A stretch of 64,000 nt of DNA from Beijerinckiaceae bacterium (lineage in GTDB: Bacteria > Pseudomonadota > Alphaproteobacteria > Rhizobiales > Beijerinckiaceae). Shown here one piece after another: positions 51,355 through 60,970 of the stretch (positions are counted from its first letter, which is position 1; the number at the start of each line of letters is the position of its first letter). The notes below the pieces were generated by a model. It was given only the letters and a program-made list of their open reading frames with translations. It made no database searches and had not been told where the DNA came from. The stretch spans positions 1 through 64,000 of the forward strand of contig JAIETL010000051.1 in assembly GCA_019745195.1 (NCBI GenBank), read 5' to 3'. The position numbers and the translations under genes are program-made.

Positions 51355-54267
51355 TCACTGGCACGCTTCGCAGGTCGGATCGTCGATCGAACAGGCGTTG
51401 GGCACGGCCATGCCGTTCTCCAGCGGGATGTCGACGAGGATCGGCGCGGCTGCCTTGGCTGCGATCGGCGTGGCCGACACCGCATTGAGCTTGCCGTCGG
51501 TGCCCTTCAGCGTCGACTTCTCGACATGGGTCGCCGACAGGGCGCGCAAGTAATAGGTCGTCTTCAGGCCGAGGCGCCAGGCGAGCCGATAGGCCTCGTC
51601 GAGCTTCCGGCCGGAAGGCTGCGCCATGTAGAGATTGAGCGACTGGCCCTGGTCGATCCATTTCTGGCGGCGCGCGGCGGCGCGGATCAGCCAGGAGGTC
51701 TCGATCTCGAAGGAGGTCGCGTAGAGCGCCTTGAGATCGTCGGGCACGCGGTCGATGCCGCTGACCTTGCCGTCATAGTATTTGAGGTCGGAGACCATGA
51801 CCTCGTCCCAGAGCCCGCGCGCCTTCAGGTCGTGCACCAGCCCGGCGTTCACCACCGTGAAGTCGCCCGACATGTTCGCCTTGACGTAGAGCTGGCTGTA
51901 GGACGGCTCGATCGATTGCGAGACGCCGACGATGTTGGAGATCGTGGCGGTCGGCGCGATCGCCATCGTGTTCGAGTTGCGCATGCCGGTGGTGACGACG
52001 CGCTGGCGAAGTGAGTCCCAATCCAGCGTCGAGGAGCGATCGAGCTCGACATCGCCGTCGCGGGCTTCCGAGAGGATTTCGAGCGAGTCGATCGGCAGGA
52101 TGCCCTTCGACCAGAGCGAGCCGTCGAAGCTCGGATAGCGCCCGCGCTCGGCGGCCAGATCGACCGAAGCCGAGATCGCAAACCAGCTCACCGCCTCCAT
52201 CGACGTGTCGGCAAAGGCGACCGCGCCTTCCGAGGCCGCAGCCAGGCGCAGCGTCTGCAGCGCATCCTGGAAGCCCATGATACCGAGGCCTACCGGGCGA
52301 TGGCGCAGGTTCGAGCGGCGCGCCTCCGGGATCGTGTAGAAGTTGATGTCGATGACGTTGTCGAGCATGCGCATCGCGGTCTTCACCGTGCGCGCGAGTC
52401 GCGCCTGATCGAGCCCCTCGGCGGTGACATGGGCGGCGAGATTGACCGAGCCCAGATTGCAGACCGCGACCTCGTCGGCTGAAGTGTTCAGGGTGATCTC
52501 GGTGCAGAGGTTCGAGGAATGGACCACGCCCGCATGCTGCTGCGGCGAGCGCAGGTTGCAGGCATCCTTGAAGGTGATCCAGGGATGGCCGGTCTCGAAC
52601 AGCATGGTCAGCATCTTGCGCCAGAGATCGAGCGCGGCCACGCGCTTGAACACCTTGATCTCGCCGCGCTCAGCCTTGGACTCATAGGCCTCGTAGGCCG
52701 CCTTGAAGGGCTTGCCGTAGAGGTCGTGCAGGTCCGGCACCTCGTCGGGCGAGAACAGCGTCCACTGCCCGCCCGCCGTGACACGCTGCATGAACAGGTC
52801 GGGAATCCAGTTCGCCGTGTTCATATCGTGGGTGCGGCGGCGCTCGTCGCCCGTGTTCTTGCGGAGATCGAGGAACTCCTCGATGTCGACGTGCCAGGTC
52901 TCGAGATAGGCGCAGACCGCGCCCTTGCGCTTGCCACCCTGGTTGACGGCGATGGCGGTGTCGTTGGCGACCTTCAGGAAGGGCACGATGCCCTGGCTTT
53001 CGCCATTGGTGCCCTTGATATGGGCGCCCAGGCCCCGAACCGGCGTCCAGTCATTGCCGAGCCCGCCGGAGTATTTGGCGAGCAGCGCATTGTCCTTGAC
53101 CGCCTTGAAGATGCCGTCGAGATCGTCTGCAACCGTGGTCAGGAAGCAGGATGAGAGCTGCGGCCGCAGCGTGCCGGCATTGAACAGGGTCGGCGTCGAG
53201 GCCATGAAGTCGAACGACGACAGCAGGTCGTAGAACTCGATGGCGCGCGCCTCGCGGTCGATCTCGCGGATGGCGAGGCCCATGGCGACGCGCATGAAGA
53301 AAGCCTGCGGCAGCTCGAAGCGGTTGCCTCGCACATGCAGGAAATAGCGGTCATAGAGCGTCTGGAAGCCGAGATAGTCGAACTGCAGATCGCGCTCGGG
53401 CTTCAGCGCCGCGGCCATGCGGTCGAGATCGAAGCGGCCGAGCTCGGGATCGAGCAATTCGTTGGCGATGCCGGTCTTTACATAGGCGTGGAGATATTCG
53501 CCGTAGCGCCCGGCCATCTCGGCTTGAGTTGCCTGCTCGGTGCGGCCATGCACGAAGCTCAGCGCCTCGCGCCGCAGCTTGTCGAGCAGGAGGCGGGCCG
53601 ACACCTTGGAATAGTTCGGCTCGGTCTCGACTAGCGTGCGCGCCGCCAGGATCGGCGCCTGTGCCAGTTCTTCGAGCGAGATGCCGTCATAGAGATTGCG
53701 CTGCGCTTCCGTCAGTACGGCTTCCGCCGAGACGCCATCGAGATCGGCGCAGGCCTCGCGGATCACGGTTGCGAGACGGACTGCGTCGAGCGGCACGAGA
53801 GCGCCATCGGCGGCCTTCATCCGCAGGGCCGGCGCGGCGACCACGACAGGCTTGGCCTCGGCCTTGGCGCGGGCGCGCTCCTGCGCACGCTCCTCGCGAT
53901 AGAGCACATAGGCGCGGGCGACCTTGTGGTGCTCGGAGCGCATCAGCGCGAGCTCGACCTGGTCCTGCACGTCCTCGATATGGAAAGTCCGGCCTGCATC
54001 AGCGCGGCGGGTCAGGCCGGCGACGATCTGCGTGGTCAAATCGGCGACGATGTCGTGGATGCGGCGCGAGGCGGCGGCGCTGGAGCCCTCGACCGCCAGG
54101 AACGCCTTGGTCAGCGCGACGCTGATCTTCGAGGCGTCGAAGGGCGTGACGCCGCCATTGCGGCGGATGATCTGAAAGCCCGGCTCGCTCGCGGCGCGCT
54201 GCTCGCTGCCCGGCGAGGCATCAACATAAGGCGTCGCAGGGCGCATGGTATCGGTCGCGAGGGACAT
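51355..54267 (-). CDS. nrdA: Ribonucleoside-diphosphate reductase alpha subunit (class Ia)
   Basis: 970 residues, longer than E. coli NrdA because it carries two N-terminal ATP-cone modules: [20 protein letters not shown] (~35-125) and [20 protein letters not shown] (~148-235). The barrel follows with [27 protein letters not shown] (active-site Cys-x-Glu) and [10 protein letters not shown]. The C-terminal swinging-arm cysteines are in DPTCEACQ. Catalyses reduction of ribonucleotides to deoxyribonucleotides with NrdB. First gene after the second cobalamin riboswitch (about 130 bases). The doubled cone suggests elaborate ATP/dATP control. Confidence 0.95.
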   Translation of the reverse strand: MSLATDTMRPATPYVDASPGSEQRAASEPGFQIIRRNGGVTPFDASKISVALTKAFLAVEGSSAAASRRIHDIVADLTTQIVAGLTRRADAGRTFHIEDVQDQVELALMRSEHHKVARAYVLYREERAQERARAKAEAKPVVVAAPALRMKAADGALVPLDAVRLATVIREACADLDGVSAEAVLTEAQRNLYDGISLEELAQAPILAARTLVETEPNYSKVSARLLLDKLRREALSFVHGRTEQATQAEMAGRYGEYLHAYVKTGIANELLDPELGRFDLDRMAAALKPERDLQFDYLGFQTLYDRYFLHVRGNRFELPQAFFMRVAMGLAIREIDREARAIEFYDLLSSFDFMASTPTLFNAGTLRPQLSSCFLTTVADDLDGIFKAVKDNALLAKYSGGLGNDWTPVRGLGAHIKGTNGESQGIVPFLKVANDTAIAVNQGGKRKGAVCAYLETWHVDIEEFLDLRKNTGDERRRTHDMNTANWIPDLFMQRVTAGGQWTLFSPDEVPDLHDLYGKPFKAAYEAYESKAERGEIKVFKRVAALDLWRKMLTMLFETGHPWITFKDACNLRSPQQHAGVVHSSNLCTEITLNTSADEVAVCNLGSVNLAAHVTAEGLDQARLARTVKTAMRMLDNVIDINFYTIPEARRSNLRHRPVGLGIMGFQDALQTLRLAAASEGAVAFADTSMEAVSWFAISASVDLAAERGRYPSFDGSLWSKGILPIDSLEILSEARDGDVELDRSSTLDWDSLRQRVVTTGMRNSNTMAIAPTATISNIVGVSQSIEPSYSQLYVKANMSGDFTVVNAGLVHDLKARGLWDEVMVSDLKYYDGKVSGIDRVPDDLKALYATSFEIETSWLIRAAARRQKWIDQGQSLNLYMAQPSGRKLDEAYRLAWRLGLKTTYYLRALSATHVEKSTLKGTDGKLNAVSATPIAAKAAAPILVDIPLENGMAVPNACSIDDPTCEACQ

Positions 54268-54394
54268 CGGCTTTCAAACCCCATCTGTTGGGGGCAAGAG
54301 CCGAGGCGGAGTCGCGGCACAGTCGGACGCGGCGAAAATCGCCAGCGGACGCTGCAAAGCGATCCACCGGGACACCCCGCCCGAGGAACTTCAT

Positions 54395-54575
54395 GTCGTC
54401 GCGGCAGGTCTCCTGGCTCGCGGGTCGTCGCTCTTGTCCGTCTTCCCAGCGCCTTGCGGCACCAGTGACATAGGCTGGACTTAAGAACTCGCCGCTGACA
54501 GTTGCGGGGGCAGCGCCGGTTTCGCACCGGCTTCCCTCTTAGCTCTCGATCTTGCGATTCGAGAGACCGTGACAA
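54395..54575 (-). promoter_or_regulatory. Cobalamin riboswitch (upstream of nrdAB)
   Basis: On the minus strand: GCTGCCCCCGCAACTGTCAG, GTCACTGG (one change from the usual GCCACTGG), GCGCTGGGAAG and GAGCCAGGAGACCTGCC. These are the conserved core blocks in order. Between it and the nrdA start lies a small hairpin CCCCA-ACAGA-TGGGG (54279-54293), whose GGGG is the only Shine-Dalgarno-like run before the ATG. Control could therefore act on translation. Confidence 0.92.
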
Positions 54576-54600
54576 CCACATCTAGTGGCCAGGGGCTGAT

Positions 54601-55164
54601 TCATGTCAATAAATTGTTTGCCGGTTGCGGCAGGCTGTGAACAGCGGGGATTGCCGCGCCATCCGCGGCGGCATCCGCCGCACGCCAGACAGCAATCACC
54701 TCGGGGTTACGGGCAATCGCCGCAATCCGATCCGGAGGATGCAGTGGAAAGTGAATATCCTGTCTGCCGCGCCGGAATGATCCGCTGCCGGATGTCGGAA
54801 GGCGCCCGTCCTTGATCCAGCGGAGCCGTTCCCGCGATGTGATGCCGAGAATATCCTCGACGATCCTCGGGTGGAGACGCTCCCTCCGGAACTGGCTGAT
54901 GGAGACGTCGATCCGGTTCACAAGAACACCGATCTCCTCTTCGTCAATTGGCTCGAACGTGGCTTCCACCCGTGTCGGGGCTATCCGCACCTTGGCAAAT
55001 TTGCTGCGTCGGATCATCAGACCGACGCGGCGGCACAGGTCTCGAGCCAGACGGGTCGATCCCATTGTCAGCTCGGGCGTCGGCGAAAAACTGAACACGA
55101 ATCCGACCGCATCTCGGCCGATCTCGCAGTAGCGACTGCTCGCGATCAATGTGGACGCGCTCAA
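54601..55164 (-). CDS. Hypothetical protein, possible DNA-binding segment
   Basis: 187 residues, not recognised. The N-terminal half has RLARDLCRRVGLMIRRSKFA and ATFEPIDEEEIGVLVNRID. The middle reads like a short helix-turn-helix (LHPRIVEDILGITSRERLRWI), followed by a basic loop SGSFRRGRQD and an aromatic/proline segment HFPLHPPDRIAAIARNP. The C-terminal ~25 residues look low-complexity and may be read-through. No strong ribosome-binding site is visible and the start is uncertain. It lies between scfR and the nrdA riboswitch on the same strand. It could be a remnant of a mobile-element protein. Confidence 0.45.
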   Translation of the reverse strand: MSASTLIASSRYCEIGRDAVGFVFSFSPTPELTMGSTRLARDLCRRVGLMIRRSKFAKVRIAPTRVEATFEPIDEEEIGVLVNRIDVSISQFRRERLHPRIVEDILGITSRERLRWIKDGRLPTSGSGSFRRGRQDIHFPLHPPDRIAAIARNPEVIAVWRAADAAADGAAIPAVHSLPQPANNLLT

Positions 55165-55222
55165 TTGGTGGATCCGGTCACCGACACCCTTAGGTCCAAC
55201 ATCGCCATTCCTCGCCTGATCG

Positions 55223-56647
55223 TCAATTTGCAGCGTAGGGCGCGAAGGCGGTCTGGTTCTCGTCGACGCTCAACGGGCGGCCGATCGGCGGGAAGGCCCG
55301 CTGCGGGCAAGCTGGCCTTTCGCAGATCTTGCAGCCAGCGCCGATCCGCGTCGCAGCGGCTGGGTTTCTGAGGTCAATGCCGTCGGAATAGACAAGTCGG
55401 CCGGCATGCTGGATGTCGCAACCGAGCGCGACCGAGAAGGTCTTGCGCGGCGAATGATAGCCGCCGCGTCCGCGCGAGACCGAGCGCGCGATCCAGAGAT
55501 AGGTGCGCTCGTCAGGCATTCTGGCGATCTGCGTCAGCACGCGCTCCGGCTGGGCGAAGGCCTCGTAGACGTTCCAGAGCGGACAGGTGCCGCCGACGCG
55601 CGAGAAGTGGAAATCGGTCGCCGATTGCCGCTTCGAGATATTGCCGGCCCGGTCGACGCGGATAAAGAAGAACGGCACGCCGAGCGCACCGGGACGCTGC
55701 AGAGTGCTGAGGCGGTGGCAAACGGTCTCGAAGCCGACGCCGAAGCGCTCGCCCAGCAGTTCGATGTCGTAGCGGCTCGCCTCCGCCGCGTTGCGAAACG
55801 CCGTGTAGGGCAGGATCAATGCGCCGGCGAAATAGTTGGCGAGACCGATGCGTGCGAGCCGGCGCGAGCCCGCGTCGGAGAACGGACTCGCCGCCACGAT
55901 CGCGTCGATGGCCTGGCGCTGTTCGAGAAAGGCGAGTTGCGTCGCGACCTGAAACGCCGTCTGTCCAGCGCCGAGATGCGGCGACAGCCGCAGGACCCGG
56001 CTGTCGGGGTCGTAGCTGCGCTGCACCTCGCCCGTTACCTCTTCAGCTCCGCTCATCATGACGCGGACGCCGTGCTCACGCTGCAGCCTGTCGCTGATGG
56101 CCGCGGCCATGGCCCCGATCGGCAGCCCGGCGTCGAGCGCAATCCGCTCGGCGACATCGTCGAGCTCGGCGATATGGTTGTGCCTGGCGTAGAAGAAATC
56201 CCGCACCTCCTCGAAGGGCGTCGCCGCGATGACGGGGGCGTGGCCCTGGCGGTCGTCGCCGAGGCGCGATGCCAGCGCTGCGGCCTGCTCCAAGGCGCGA
56301 TGGTAGCGGCGGTGGATCGAGACCAGCGCGCGGCCGACGGCGGGCATGTTGCTCGCCAGTTCGCGAAGTTCCGCCGTCGCGATCGTCTCGCTGATGGCCG
56401 GGTCCGACAGTGCCTCTCGGAGGTCACCAATCAGCCTCGCCTCGTCGTCCTCCGAGAAGAGCTGGACATCGACGCCGAAGGCCGCGTTGAGCTTCAGCAG
56501 CACCGGCACGGTCAAGGGCCGCTGGTTGTTCTCGAGCTGGTTCAGATAGCTCAGCGACAAGCCCAGCGCCGAGGCGAGCGCGGCCTGCGTCAACTGCCGC
56601 TCCTCGCGCAGGCGCTTGATGCGCACCCCCATGAACGCCTTCCTCAT
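55223..56647 (-). CDS. Short-chain fatty acyl-CoA transcriptional regulator (ScfR/PrpR-like, XRE family)
   Basis: 474 residues. The N-terminal XRE helix-turn-helix is RIKRLREERQLTQAALASAL, then LSLSYLNQLENNQRPLTVPV. The middle ImmA/IrrE-like peptidase-related region (AISDRLQREHGVRVMM) is followed by the DUF2083-type C-terminal domain (ICERPACPQRAFPPIGRPL, the cysteine motif of this family). Regulators of this type (PrpR, RamB, PccR, ScfR) sense short-chain acyl-CoAs and control propionate or acetate use. It is divergent from the thioesterase-prpDCB operon, its obvious target, and the spacer holds TTTGCAGA-like repeats. Confidence 0.92.
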   Translation of the reverse strand: MRKAFMGVRIKRLREERQLTQAALASALGLSLSYLNQLENNQRPLTVPVLLKLNAAFGVDVQLFSEDDEARLIGDLREALSDPAISETIATAELRELASNMPAVGRALVSIHRRYHRALEQAAALASRLGDDRQGHAPVIAATPFEEVRDFFYARHNHIAELDDVAERIALDAGLPIGAMAAAISDRLQREHGVRVMMSGAEEVTGEVQRSYDPDSRVLRLSPHLGAGQTAFQVATQLAFLEQRQAIDAIVAASPFSDAGSRRLARIGLANYFAGALILPYTAFRNAAEASRYDIELLGERFGVGFETVCHRLSTLQRPGALGVPFFFIRVDRAGNISKRQSATDFHFSRVGGTCPLWNVYEAFAQPERVLTQIARMPDERTYLWIARSVSRGRGGYHSPRKTFSVALGCDIQHAGRLVYSDGIDLRNPAAATRIGAGCKICERPACPQRAFPPIGRPLSVDENQTAFAPYAAN

Positions 56648-56669
56648 CGGCTTGCCTCTCGGCTGCGGA

Positions 56670-56697
56670 AAACTTCGCAGACTTTGCAGATTTGCAG
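56670..56697. promoter_or_regulatory. Candidate ScfR/PrpR-type operator repeats
   Basis: Three imperfect direct repeats, TTCGCAGA, TTTGCAGA and TTTGCAGC, spaced eight to nine bases apart in ACTTCGCAGACTTTGCAG. They resemble the ACTTTGCAAA-type sites bound by the related RamB/PrpR regulators. They lie in the divergent spacer 22 bases upstream of the regulator start and 75 bases before the thioesterase start. Confidence 0.55.
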
Positions 56698-56771
56698 CAT
56701 CGCCTTCGCATAACTCCGCATTTTCAGCCCTTTAAGGCCCTCTCGATATGCGGATATTGCGAAAAGAGACG

Positions 56772-57230
56772 ATGATTGCAAGCGAGGACCAAAGCGCGAT
56801 GCCCGGATCTGCAGCCCAGGAAAACGGCCGGCGCGAGCAGACCCGCTTCATCGAGATGATCTTTCCCGAGCAGGCCAATCATTACGGCACGCTGTTCGGT
56901 GGCCATGCCCTGAGCCTGATGGGCAAGGCCGCCTTCGTCGCGGCGACGCGCCGGGCGCGCTGCGCCGTGGTGATGGCGACCTCCGACAAGGTCGAATTCC
57001 ACGAGCCGGTCCGCGTCGGCGAACTCGTCGAGCTGACAGCGAGCGTCTCGCGCGTCGGCCGCTCCTCGATGACGGTCACCGTCGATGTCGTCGCCGAAGC
57101 GCTCGTCTCAGGCCGCCGGCGCCTCGCCGTCCGTGGCTCCTTCGAGATGGTCGCCGTCGATGCGGCCGGCCGCCCGGTCTCGATCACCGCCGATCCCATT
57201 GCCTTGCCTGAAGAGGAAGTCCTGTCGTGA
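56772..57230 (+). CDS. Acyl-CoA thioesterase (hotdog fold, YciA/BACH type)
   Basis: 152 residues from the ATG at 56772 (an ATG at 56748 would add eight). Single hotdog domain with [20 protein letters not shown], the YciA-type motif carrying the catalytic Asn/His/Gly segment, and [18 protein letters not shown]. It hydrolyses short acyl-CoAs. Placed first in the methylcitrate-cycle operon with a GTGA overlap to prpD, it probably relieves propionyl-CoA or methylcitrate-pathway CoA trapping. The C-terminal [14 protein letters not shown] is variable. Confidence 0.88.
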   Translation: MIASEDQSAMPGSAAQENGRREQTRFIEMIFPEQANHYGTLFGGHALSLMGKAAFVAATRRARCAVVMATSDKVEFHEPVRVGELVELTASVSRVGRSSMTVTVDVVAEALVSGRRRLAVRGSFEMVAVDAAGRPVSITADPIALPEEEVLS

Positions 57231-58780
57231 AGAGCCATTCCGTCCGCACGCATAAGTCCGCCGAAAACCTGCCGCGCGCGGCGCAACTCGCCTGGAAGAC
57301 CGCCGAGGTCGCAGCCGATCCGGTGCCGGTCGAGCCCGCCGTCGTCGAGATGATCGGCAACCGCATCATCGACAACGCCGCCGTGGCCGCAGCCTCGCTG
57401 TCGCGCCGCCCCGTGGCGAGCGCGCGGACGCAGTCGCTGGCGCATCCGTTCAAGCCTGGCGCCACCGTCTTCGGCTTGTCGCAGCATCGCCGAGTCTCAC
57501 CGGAATGGGCGGCCTGGGCCAATGGCGTGGCCGTGCGCGAGCTCGATTTCCACGATACCTTCCTTGCCGCGGATTACTCGCACCCCGGCGACAACATTCC
57601 GCCCGTGCTCGCGGTGGCGCAGCATTGCGGGCTGGACGGTGCTGCCCTCGTGCGCGGTCTTGCTGCGTCCTACGAGGTCCATGTCGATCTGGTGAAGGGC
57701 ATCTGCCTGCACGAGCACAAGATCGATCATATCGCCCATCTCGGCCCCTCGGCCGCGGCTGGCATCGGCGCGGCGCTCGGCCTGCCGACCGAGACGATCT
57801 ATCAGGCCGTGCAGCAGGCGCTGCACGTGACGACGACGACACGCCAGTCGCGCAAGGGCGAGATTTCGAGCTGGAAGGCCTATGCGCCCGCCTTCGCCGG
57901 CAAGATGGCGGTCGAGGCGGTCGACCGCGTCATGCGCGGCGAAGGCGCGCCCTCGCCGGCCTGGGAGGGCGAGGACGGCTTCATCGCCTGGCTGCTGTCG
58001 GGTCCGAAGGCGGAATACCAGGTGCCGCTGCCCGAGAAGGGCGAGCCGAAGCGCGCCATCCTCGACACCTACACCAAGGAGCACTCGGCCGAATACCAGA
58101 GCCAAGCGCTGATCGACCTCGCCCGCCGCATGGGGCCGAAGCTCGGCGATCTCTCCAAGGTCGCCAGCGTCGTCATCCACACCAGCCACCACACGCACTA
58201 CGTCATCGGAACTGGCGCCAACGACCCGCAGAAGATGGATCCGAAGGCGAGCCGGGAGACGCTCGACCATTCGATCATGTACATCTTTGCCGTCGCGCTC
58301 GAAGACGGCGGCTGGCATCACGAGGCCTCCTATGCGCCGCAGCGCGCCAACCGCCCCGAGACCATCGCGCTCTGGCACAAGATTTCGACGGTCGAGGATG
58401 CCGATTGGACGCGGCGCTATCACAGCCGTGATCCCCGCGAAAAGGCGTTCGGCGGCCGCGTCGTCGTGACCCTCACCGACGGCCGGGTTATCGAGGACGA
58501 ACTCGCCATCGCCGATGCCCATCCGCTCGGCGCCCGGCCGTTCGCGCGTGCCCAATATGTCCAGAAATTCCGCACGCTGGCGCAGGGGATCATCGCCCTG
58601 TCCGAGCAGGACCGCTTTCTCGGCATGGTCGAGCGGCTGGAGCGGCTCAAGGCCGACGATCTCGCCGGCCTGAGCTTCACGGTCGATCCCGGTATGCTCG
58701 GCACCCAACGCGCGACCGGAATCTTCGACTGGAGCGGGGACGCGCCGGCGGCGACCCACGGCCTTTCCGTCGTGGCATGA
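57227..58780 (+). CDS. prpD: 2-Methylcitrate dehydratase PrpD
   Basis: 517 residues of the MmgE/PrpD family. Dehydrates 2-methylcitrate to 2-methyl-cis-aconitate in propionate breakdown; needs no Fe-S cluster. Landmarks are [59 protein letters not shown] and [21 protein letters not shown] start at 57227 overlaps the thioesterase stop. The length equals the proteobacterial PrpD type (~480-520). Followed by prpC with a 14-base gap. Confidence 0.94.
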   Translation: MKSHSVRTHKSAENLPRAAQLAWKTAEVAADPVPVEPAVVEMIGNRIIDNAAVAAASLSRRPVASARTQSLAHPFKPGATVFGLSQHRRVSPEWAAWANGVAVRELDFHDTFLAADYSHPGDNIPPVLAVAQHCGLDGAALVRGLAASYEVHVDLVKGICLHEHKIDHIAHLGPSAAAGIGAALGLPTETIYQAVQQALHVTTTTRQSRKGEISSWKAYAPAFAGKMAVEAVDRVMRGEGAPSPAWEGEDGFIAWLLSGPKAEYQVPLPEKGEPKRAILDTYTKEHSAEYQSQALIDLARRMGPKLGDLSKVASVVIHTSHHTHYVIGTGANDPQKMDPKASRETLDHSIMYIFAVALEDGGWHHEASYAPQRANRPETIALWHKISTVEDADWTRRYHSRDPREKAFGGRVVVTLTDGRVIEDELAIADAHPLGARPFARAQYVQKFRTLAQGIIALSEQDRFLGMVERLERLKADDLAGLSFTVDPGMLGTQRATGIFDWSGDAPAATHGLSVVA

Positions 58781-58794
58781 ACAGGGAGGTTCAG

Positions 58795-59982
58795 ATGGCC
58801 CAGGACATAACGATCCCGGCAAAGCCGGCCCCGAAGAAGTCCGTGGCGCTGTCCGGCGTCGTCGCCGGCAACACTGCGCTCTGCACGGTCGGGCGCACCG
58901 GCAACGACCTGCATTACCGCGGCTTCGATATCCTCGACATCGCCGAGACCTGCGAATTCGAGGAGATCGCGCATCTGCTCGTCCATGGCAGCCTGCCGAC
59001 GCCGGCGGAACTTGCAGCCTACAAGGCCAAGCTCAAGGCGCTGCGCGGCCTGCCGGCGGCGGTGCGCGCGACGCTGGAGGCGCTACCGGCAGCGGCCCAT
59101 CCGATGGATGTGATGCGCTCGGGCGTCTCGGCGCTGGGCTGCGTTTTGCCCGAGGCCCATGATCATAACCATCCCGGCGCGCGCGACATCGCCGACCGTC
59201 TGATGGCCTGCCTCGGGTCGATCCTGCTCTATTGGCACCATTTCGCCCATAACGGCCGGCGCATTCCGGTCGAGACCGAGGACGAGAGCATCGCCGGCCA
59301 TTTCCTGCATCTCCTGCACGGCGTCGCGCCGTCGCAGGCCCATGTCCGGGCGATGCAGACCTCGCTCAATCTTTATGCCGAGCACGAGTTCAACGCCTCG
59401 ACCTTCACGGCGCGCTCGATCGCCGGTACCGGCGCGGACATGTATTCCGCCATCACCGGCGCGATCGGGGCGCTGCGCGGGCCCAAGCACGGCGGCGCCA
59501 ACGAGGTCGCGTTCGAGATTCAGAAGCGCTACACCGATCCCGACGAGGCAGAGGCCGATATCCGCCGCCGCATCGAGGCGAAGGAGGTCGTGATCGGCTT
59601 CGGCCATCCGGTCTACACGGTCGCCGACCCGCGCAATGTCGTGATCAAGGAAGTCGCCCGCCAGCTTTCCCGCGAGGCCGGCGCCATGAGGATGTTCGAG
59701 ATCGCCGACCGGATCGAGAGCGTCATGGCGCAGACCAAGCGCATGTTCGCCAATCTCGATTGGTTCAGCGCCGTCTCCTATCATCAGATGGGCGTGCCGA
59801 CGGCGATGTTCACGCCGCTTTTCGTGATCGCGCGGACCTCGGGTTGGAGCGCGCATGTGATCGAGCAGCGCCAGGACAACAAGATCATCCGCCCATCGGC
59901 CAATTATGTCGGCCCCGAGAACCAGGTCTTCGTGCCGATCGAGGCACGGGGACGTGCGGCCTCGACCATCCGCGCGGCTTAA
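58795..59982 (+). CDS. prpC: 2-Methylcitrate synthase PrpC
   Basis: 395 residues, type II citrate synthase family. Condenses propionyl-CoA with oxaloacetate. Landmarks are [40 protein letters not shown] and [16 protein letters not shown] with an active-site His. [14 protein letters not shown] has the second His, and [20 protein letters not shown] follows. The track ATG at 58777 is six codons upstream, but AGGGAGG sits just before the ATG at 58795, which I chose. Neighbours prpD and prpB distinguish it from a housekeeping citrate synthase. Confidence 0.94.
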   Translation: MAQDITIPAKPAPKKSVALSGVVAGNTALCTVGRTGNDLHYRGFDILDIAETCEFEEIAHLLVHGSLPTPAELAAYKAKLKALRGLPAAVRATLEALPAAAHPMDVMRSGVSALGCVLPEAHDHNHPGARDIADRLMACLGSILLYWHHFAHNGRRIPVETEDESIAGHFLHLLHGVAPSQAHVRAMQTSLNLYAEHEFNASTFTARSIAGTGADMYSAITGAIGALRGPKHGGANEVAFEIQKRYTDPDEAEADIRRRIEAKEVVIGFGHPVYTVADPRNVVIKEVARQLSREAGAMRMFEIADRIESVMAQTKRMFANLDWFSAVSYHQMGVPTAMFTPLFVIARTSGWSAHVIEQRQDNKIIRPSANYVGPENQVFVPIEARGRAASTIRAA

Positions 59983-59992
59983 GGAGCTTTTC

Positions 59993-60928
59993 ATGCCATA
60001 TCTGGTCGCATCCGAACTCCCATCCGAGCCCGCCGGCCTGCGCTTTCGTGCCCTGATCGAACGCGGCGGGATCCTGCGGATTCCCGGCAGCCATAACGGC
60101 ATGGCGGCGCTGCAGGCGAAGGCTGCAGGCTTCGAGGCGCTGTATCTCTCGGGCGCGGCGATGACCGCCTCGATGGGCCTGCCCGATCTCGGCATCATCA
60201 CCGTCGACGAGGTCGCCTTCTTCATCCGGCAGGTGGTTCGTTCGAGCGGGCTGCCGGTGCTGGTCGATGGCGACACCGGCTATGGCGAGGCGCTCAACGT
60301 CATGCACATGGTCAGGACCTTCGAGGAGGCCGGCGCCGGCGCCGTCCATATCGAGGACCAGCTTCTGCCGAAGAAATGCGGCCATCTGAACGACAAGAAG
60401 CTCGCCGATGCCCATGACATGGCGGCCAAGGTCGCAGCGGCGGCCAAGGCCCGCCGGCACCTCTATCTCATCGCCCGGACCGACGCTGCGGCAAGCGAAG
60501 GCATGGACGGCGCGGTCGCGCGCGCCAAGCTCTTCGTCGAGGCCGGCGCGGACGCGATCTTCCCGGAGGCGTTGGCGACAGCCGAGATGTTCCGGGAGTT
60601 CGCGCGCCGCCTGCCGGGCGTACCGCTGCTCGCCAACATGACCGAGTTCGGCCGCACGCCCTTCTTCACCGCCGACGAATTCGAGGCATTGGGCTACCGG
60701 ATGGTGATCTGGCCGGTCTCGTCACTTCGCGTCGCGAACAAGGCCCAGCAGCGCCTCTATGCGGCCATCGCGCGCGACGGCGGGACCCACGCCATGGTCG
60801 AGCAGATGCAGACCCGCGCGGAGCTCTACCAGACGATCGGTCTTGCAGATTACGAGGCGCTCGACGCCTCGATCGTGGCGACCATCGTTCCGGAAGGGAT
60901 GCCGCAGCGCGAGCGCAAAGCGTCGTAA
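59993..60928 (+). CDS. prpB: 2-Methylisocitrate lyase PrpB
   Basis: 311 residues of the isocitrate lyase/PEP mutase superfamily. Splits 2-methylisocitrate into pyruvate and succinate, closing the methylcitrate cycle. Landmarks are RIPGSHNGMAALQAKAAGFE, LVDGDTGYGEALNVMHMV (metal-binding aspartates), AVHIEDQLLPKKCGHLNDKK (the KKCGH signature with catalytic Cys), LIARTDAAASEG and LANMTEFGRTPFF. AAGGAG precedes the ATG at 59993; the track start at 59906 lies inside prpC. Last gene of the operon. Confidence 0.95.
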   Translation: MPYLVASELPSEPAGLRFRALIERGGILRIPGSHNGMAALQAKAAGFEALYLSGAAMTASMGLPDLGIITVDEVAFFIRQVVRSSGLPVLVDGDTGYGEALNVMHMVRTFEEAGAGAVHIEDQLLPKKCGHLNDKKLADAHDMAAKVAAAAKARRHLYLIARTDAAASEGMDGAVARAKLFVEAGADAIFPEALATAEMFREFARRLPGVPLLANMTEFGRTPFFTADEFEALGYRMVIWPVSSLRVANKAQQRLYAAIARDGGTHAMVEQMQTRAELYQTIGLADYEALDASIVATIVPEGMPQRERKAS

Positions 60929-60970
60929 CATCCGAGGTCCTTGGCGTCGCGGGAGGTATGTCGGCTTGAT

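Noticed and set aside
57497-58822. 441-codon minus-strand ORF opposite prpD
   Set aside because: Shadow frame; prpD on the plus strand matches its family throughout.
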